Source: JAIOSM01 sp023143455
Lineage (GTDB): Bacteria; Desulfobacterota; Desulfobacteria; Desulfobacterales; Desulfobacteraceae
Direction: 5' to 3'
DNA: 30,987 nucleotides
Assembly: GCA_030632885.1 (NCBI GenBank)
Contig: DAOVTW010000042.1
Location: forward strand, 1-30,987
Program-made: the position numbers and the translations under genes
Notes under the pieces: generated by a model
What the model saw: the letters and a program-made list of their open reading frames with translations, nothing else
Databases searched by the model: none
What the model was told of the DNA's origin: nothing
Shown: in pieces, positions 30,455 to 30,987 of the stretch
Numbering within the stretch: position 1 is the stretch's first letter
Layout: each line of letters begins with the position of its first letter

Positions 30455-30987
30455 ATGGCATTTATATCATCTGGTTATAACCCAGACAAACCGATGGAAA
30501 ACAGAATTACAGACATCGGTCCAAGAAAATATGATGAATTTTATCCTGCTGTGATTGCAAAGAATAAAGGCAAATGGTCTCACCACGAAATTCTTGACCC
30601 AGGCGTTCTTGTTCATGTTGGCGATTCAGGAGATGAAGTATATACAGTAAGAGTTGGCGGTTGCCGTCTCATGAGTACAACTCATATTAATGAGATTTGT
30701 GACATTGCTGATAAACATTGTGACGGACATGTTCGTTTTACAACCAGAAATAATATTGAGTTCATGGTTGATTCAAAAGACAAACTTGAACCTTTGAAAA
30801 ACGATCTTAAAAGCAGAAAATTTGATGGCGGAAGCCAAAAATTTCCTATTGGTGGAACAGGCGCTGGTATAACAAATATTGTTCATACCCAGGGTTGGAT
30901 TCACTGCCATACTCCGGCTACCGACGCTTCCGGTGTTGTTAAGGCCGTTATGGACGATATTTTCGATTACTTCGGAAGCCACAAACT
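30455..30987 (+). CDS. dsrB: Dissimilatory sulfite reductase beta subunit, 3' end cut by window edge
   Basis: The first 177 codons of DsrB are present. Cys151 in GWIHCHTPATD is the first siroheme-cluster cysteine at its usual place. Earlier, VGGCRLMSTTHI (about 68-79) is a well-conserved segment. The ATG at 30455 follows AGGAGGT by seven bases and dsrA by 29. The catalytic siroheme is carried by DsrB in known structures, while DsrA often holds an inactive one. The remaining cysteines (CCxxxC region) lie beyond the window. Confidence 0.97.
   Translation, partial: MAFISSGYNPDKPMENRITDIGPRKYDEFYPAVIAKNKGKWSHHEILDPGVLVHVGDSGDEVYTVRVGGCRLMSTTHINEICDIADKHCDGHVRFTTRNNIEFMVDSKDKLEPLKNDLKSRKFDGGSQKFPIGGTGAGITNIVHTQGWIHCHTPATDASGVVKAVMDDIFDYFGSHK

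Noticed and set aside
1..30987. CRISPR array, rRNA or tRNA genes
   Set aside because: No regularly spaced repeats and no recognisable tRNA or rRNA sequences were found on reading the window.

Overview
The window looks like chromosomal DNA from an AT-rich, Gram-negative sulfate reducer of the Desulfobacterales type (Desulfobacterota). The clearest evidence is a complete dsrA and the start of dsrB at the right end, with the siroheme-cluster cysteines at their usual positions. A lactate-oxidation locus of the Lld/Lut/Glc type, BamD and a TrxA/TrxB pair fit the same assignment. The genus is not resolved.

Layout. (1) 1-2100: a tyrosine recombinase cut by the left edge, then a GC-richer, probably structured leader in front of a cysteine-rich 4Fe-4S protein. 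(2) 2107-10630, minus strand: a compact eight-gene run. In transcription order it encodes a membrane-anchored unknown, a TelA-family protein, a DUF4178 protein, a large lipoprotein with a Gly/Arg-rich tail, a double-DUF350 membrane protein, a membrane-fused spermidine synthase-like enzyme, an MthK-like K+ channel and a PAP2 phosphatase. This is probably an envelope or ion-stress module. (3) 10807-17781: a lactate locus. A FadR-type regulator and a GlcD/GlcF pair (probable D-lactate dehydrogenase) lie on the minus strand. LldG plus a fused LldF-LldE protein (probable L-lactate dehydrogenase) lie on the plus strand. The divergent promoters each overlap a GGT-N3-ACC operator-like palindrome. Gene remnants (an SDR tail, an unrecognised fragment, a HAMP tail and an ABC_sub_bind tail) surround the locus and show past rearrangement. 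(4) 18408-24257: housekeeping genes fabH, purN, trxA-trxB-bamD, a YkgJ-type Cys-cluster protein and dapA. (5) 24258-27020: a stand-alone reverse transcriptase of the Abi/UG (defence-RT) kind. A 9-bp complementary pair joins its left edge to an attC-like element just after its stop codon, which is the signature of an integron gene cassette. Long inverted repeats lie on both sides. (6) 27021-30987: a TPR protein and an unrecognised 398-residue protein directly upstream of dsrAB.

How the parts work together. Lactate oxidation (GlcD/GlcF and LldG/LldFE) would feed electrons through Fe-S proteins towards sulfite reduction by DsrAB. The FadR-type regulator probably represses both lactate promoters. 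The reverse-transcriptase cassette is the most unusual element. It looks like a captured anti-phage gene, and its cassette leaves almost no room for a companion RNA. No CRISPR array, rRNA or tRNA was seen.
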